The notes below the pieces were generated by a model. The model had not been told where the DNA came from and did no database searches. It saw only the letters and a list, made by a program, of their open reading frames with translations. From Sulfurimonadaceae bacterium (GTDB lineage Bacteria > Campylobacterota > Campylobacteria > Campylobacterales > Sulfurimonadaceae), in assembly GCA_030610325.1 (NCBI GenBank), contig JAUWRZ010000110.1, positions 1-6,985 on the forward strand: 6,985 bases of DNA, given 5' to 3'. Position numbers and translations under genes: made by a program. Below are positions 5,761-6,985 of this stretch, one piece after another. The first letter of the stretch is position 1, and the number at the start of each line of letters is the position of its first letter.

Positions 5761-6255
5761 TTACTTCTCTTTTTTGATGAACTTATCATTTTCCGGGTTA
5801 GATAGGAAAGCAGACATCGAGTTCTTGACACCTTCGTCACTATTTGGTTGATGGTTTATCTCCTGTCTACTCTCCGGTGTGGCGAGATTGACAAAGATCG
5901 GTGTCTCATCGATGATTATCTGCATGATGCTAAGCAGGGGGACTGAGACAAAACTGCCGATGTTCTCATTACCGAAGCCTGCCTCAAAGATAAGCTTGTC
6001 ATCATCTATCCGTGCACTTTCAAAGGTATAACCCGCCAGAAAGAAAAGAGTCATGGGGCGGAACTCATCGGTTATGTTCTTTGGAAGTTCCGGATCAAAG
6101 GTGAGTTGGTCTATCTTACATAAGATACCGAAGTTCTGCTCCTGTTCAAAGAGGTATATCAGCAGCTCCTGGATGTGGCTGCGCATGATCTGTCCGAAGG
6201 ACTCGTTCTTGACTATGTTGAAAAGCATCGCTCTCTCATTTAGGGGTACTCGCAT
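5761..6255 (-). CDS. SspB-like protein, putative ClpXP adaptor (otherwise hypothetical)
   Basis: A 164-residue soluble protein with no signal peptide or membrane segment. Seen: helix MRSHIQELLIYLFEQEQNFG (24-43), then alternating hydrophobic strands including MTLFFLAGYTFESARI (68-83), then LIFEAGFGNENIGSFVSVPL (88-107) and LSIMQIIIDE (108-117), then a polar, probably disordered tail (about 128-164). This order and the core motif F-x-A-x-FG...VSVPL-x-x-I-x-x-I resemble E. coli SspB (helix, beta strands, RFNARFGG, VSVPLAAVLAI, flexible tail). Known: SspB delivers ssrA-tagged and other substrates to ClpXP, using a flexible tail that binds ClpX. The C-terminal DKFIKKEK might be a ClpX-binding end, but it is not the E. 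coli sequence. It lies 27 bases after the PabC-like gene, presumably co-transcribed with cysK. The start is uncertain: M1 sits at a hairpin, M10 and M24 are alternatives, and none has a strong ribosome binding site. The adaptor function is inferred from resemblance. Confidence 0.6.
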   Translation of the reverse strand: MRVPLNERAMLFNIVKNESFGQIMRSHIQELLIYLFEQEQNFGILCKIDQLTFDPELPKNITDEFRPMTLFFLAGYTFESARIDDDKLIFEAGFGNENIGSFVSVPLLSIMQIIIDETPIFVNLATPESRQEINHQPNSDEGVKNSMSAFLSNPENDKFIKKEK

Positions 6256-6278
6256 GCTCTGATAGAGCAGGAAGTACC
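6245..6278. repeat. nested inverted repeat spanning the SspB-like gene's start
   Basis: The outer arms GGTACT (6245-6250) and AGTACC (6273-6278) enclose perfect inner arms TGCTCT (6255-6260) and AGAGCA (6264-6269) around a 3-base loop, separated by 4- and 3-base internal loops. It fills the gap after the PabC-like stop and includes the first candidate ATG (6255-6253) of the SspB-like gene. In RNA it could restrict that start or act as a processing site. No U-run follows on either strand, so a terminator is unlikely. Confidence 0.4.
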
Positions 6279-6282
6279 ATGG

Positions 6283-6861
6283 TTATTTTGGTGAGATTAT
6301 ACCATTTTCGACTTGAACAAATCCGAGCATGGCATTCATGATAGCAGTGGCCTGGTAACGAGGCAGGCTCTCCAGGCTGATATCGGCTTCGATCAGCTTG
6401 CCTTCATCGAGTAATCTTGCCCGTGTCGTTCCCGGAAGTAAGGGTGTCGCAGGAGTGAGCCACTGATCACCATCATAGACAGCTATATTGGCGATGGTCG
6501 TATCGGTGAGCAGTCCATCTTTGATGATCACGACATCATCGCAACTAGCACGTCTGGCTAAAAGTCTATCAAGTCTCTTCCTGTCAGCATATTTATGTGA
6601 GTACTCGATCCCATCATCGATGACAGCCTGTAGTGAGTGGAAAGTCCGGGGAGAGTAGGGCAGGTATTCAGTCGTAAGGCCGTACTCGTCATAGATGATC
6701 CGACAGCGATAGAGGCCGCTTGAGGGAGGTGTGAGCAGCTCGGAAAGTCTGTAGTCGACATCACTGCCGATCGAGAGTAGCGCTCTGTTTAGACGTTTTT
6801 GATGATACTCCAGATGAAAGAGTCGACCATGCTCAGCTCTGATCGTCTCAAGAAATCGCAT
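6283..6861 (-). CDS. pabC: aminotransferase class IV, putative aminodeoxychorismate lyase (PabC-like)
   Basis: PLP enzyme of fold type IV. The likely reaction is 4-amino-4-deoxychorismate to p-aminobenzoate plus pyruvate, in folate synthesis. Seen, numbered from the ATG: FLETIRAEHGRLFHLEYHQKRL (3-24, broken here for reference) with the family's H-x-x-R pattern, YRCRIIYDE (51-59), the presumed PLP lysine K95 in DRKRLDRLL by alignment with KHLNRLE of E. coli PabC, DVVIIKDGLLTDTTIANI (109-126), and PLLPGTTRARLL (140-151). About 192 residues is the compact form common in Campylobacterota and Bacteroidetes, against about 270 in E. coli. In the segment where many class IV enzymes have a V-x-E, this one has TDTT. 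The ATG at 6861 is preferred because it follows the cysK TGA by one base and begins at the conserved FLETI; a GTG at 6870 would add three residues and overlap cysK. Substrate is not proven, and a branched-chain or D-amino acid aminotransferase is possible. Confidence 0.85.
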   Translation of the reverse strand: MRFLETIRAEHGRLFHLEYHQKRLNRALLSIGSDVDYRLSELLTPPSSGLYRCRIIYDEYGLTTEYLPYSPRTFHSLQAVIDDGIEYSHKYADRKRLDRLLARRASCDDVVIIKDGLLTDTTIANIAVYDGDQWLTPATPLLPGTTRARLLDEGKLIEADISLESLPRYQATAIMNAMLGFVQVENGIISPK

Positions 6862-6862
6862 C

Positions 6863-6985
6863 TCACTCACTAAAGAGTGCTGTACTTAAATAGCGCTCAC
6901 CGGTATCACACAAGATGGTGACGATCGTCTTTCCGGCATTTTCCGGACGAGAAGCGATCTGTGTCGCGGCGTAGACATTGGCCCC
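6863..6985 (-). CDS. cysK: cysteine synthase (O-acetylserine sulfhydrylase), 3' end only
   Basis: Only the last 40 codons are present; the gene continues past the right edge. The fragment reads [20 protein letters not shown], then [20 protein letters not shown] and TGA. The segment from RPENAGK through [12 protein letters not shown] is the well-known C-terminal signature of CysK-type O-acetylserine (thiol) lyases, PLP enzymes that make cysteine from O-acetylserine and sulfide. The catalytic lysine and other active-site residues lie outside the window. CysK is favoured over CysM because of the intact [10 protein letters not shown] ending, though the isoenzyme cannot be fixed from the tail. It is one base from, or overlapping, the PabC-like start, so the two are very likely translated from one mRNA. 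Confidence 0.93.
   Translation of the reverse strand, partial: GANVYAATQIASRPENAGKTIVTILCDTGERYLSTALFSE

Noticed and set aside
1..6985. A new defence, mobile or multi-gene system
   Set aside because: I looked for transposase, integrase, toxin-antitoxin, CRISPR, direct-repeat and attachment-site signals on both strands and saw none. Gene content is mostly housekeeping with intact motifs.

Overview
The window looks like chromosomal DNA of a mesophilic Campylobacterota bacterium (Epsilonproteobacteria, Sulfurovum/Sulfurimonas-like). The reasons are the minus-strand order UvrD-type helicase, truB, csrA, ispE, which I recall from Campylobacter and Helicobacter relatives, the roughly 75-residue CsrA, the very tight gene packing, and an AT-rich intergenic island in otherwise moderate-GC DNA. 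Genus is an inference from memory, since no search could be run.

Layout, left to right. (1) A plus-strand gene for a two-helix membrane protein resembling PgaD, with a long extra C-terminus; its upstream partner lies off the left edge. (2) A minus-strand block transcribed leftward from about 4640: UvrD/PcrA-type helicase, truB, csrA, ispE. truB and csrA overlap, csrA and ispE are 6 bases apart, and a 68-base gap before truB holds a possible 15-codon leader ORF overlapping truB's TTG start. (3) A 175-base divergent intergenic region (4641-4815), the only sizeable non-coding stretch. It carries a good sigma70-type promoter for the LysR gene, candidate promoters for the helicase, and a perfect 17-base dyad fitting the LysR-type T-N11-A operator rule. 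(4) A plus-strand LysR-type regulator. (5) A second minus-strand block, converging on the LysR gene across a hairpin: the 3' end of cysteine synthase (cysK, cut by the right edge), a compact aminotransferase class IV gene (PabC-like), and a small protein whose core resembles the ClpXP adaptor SspB.

How they fit together: most of the content is housekeeping, namely helicase/repair (uvrD-like), tRNA modification (truB), global post-transcriptional control (csrA), isoprenoid precursors (ispE), cysteine (cysK) and p-aminobenzoate/folate (pabC-like). The regulatory interest lies in the divergent LysR/helicase region and the coupled truB-csrA start. The least expected parts are the SspB-like protein and the PgaD-like protein, which occupies the place where I would expect smpB after ispE. 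I found no CRISPR array, mobile element, tRNA, rRNA or defence cassette, and nothing I would call a new multi-gene system. No gene-free stretch exceeds 300 bases.
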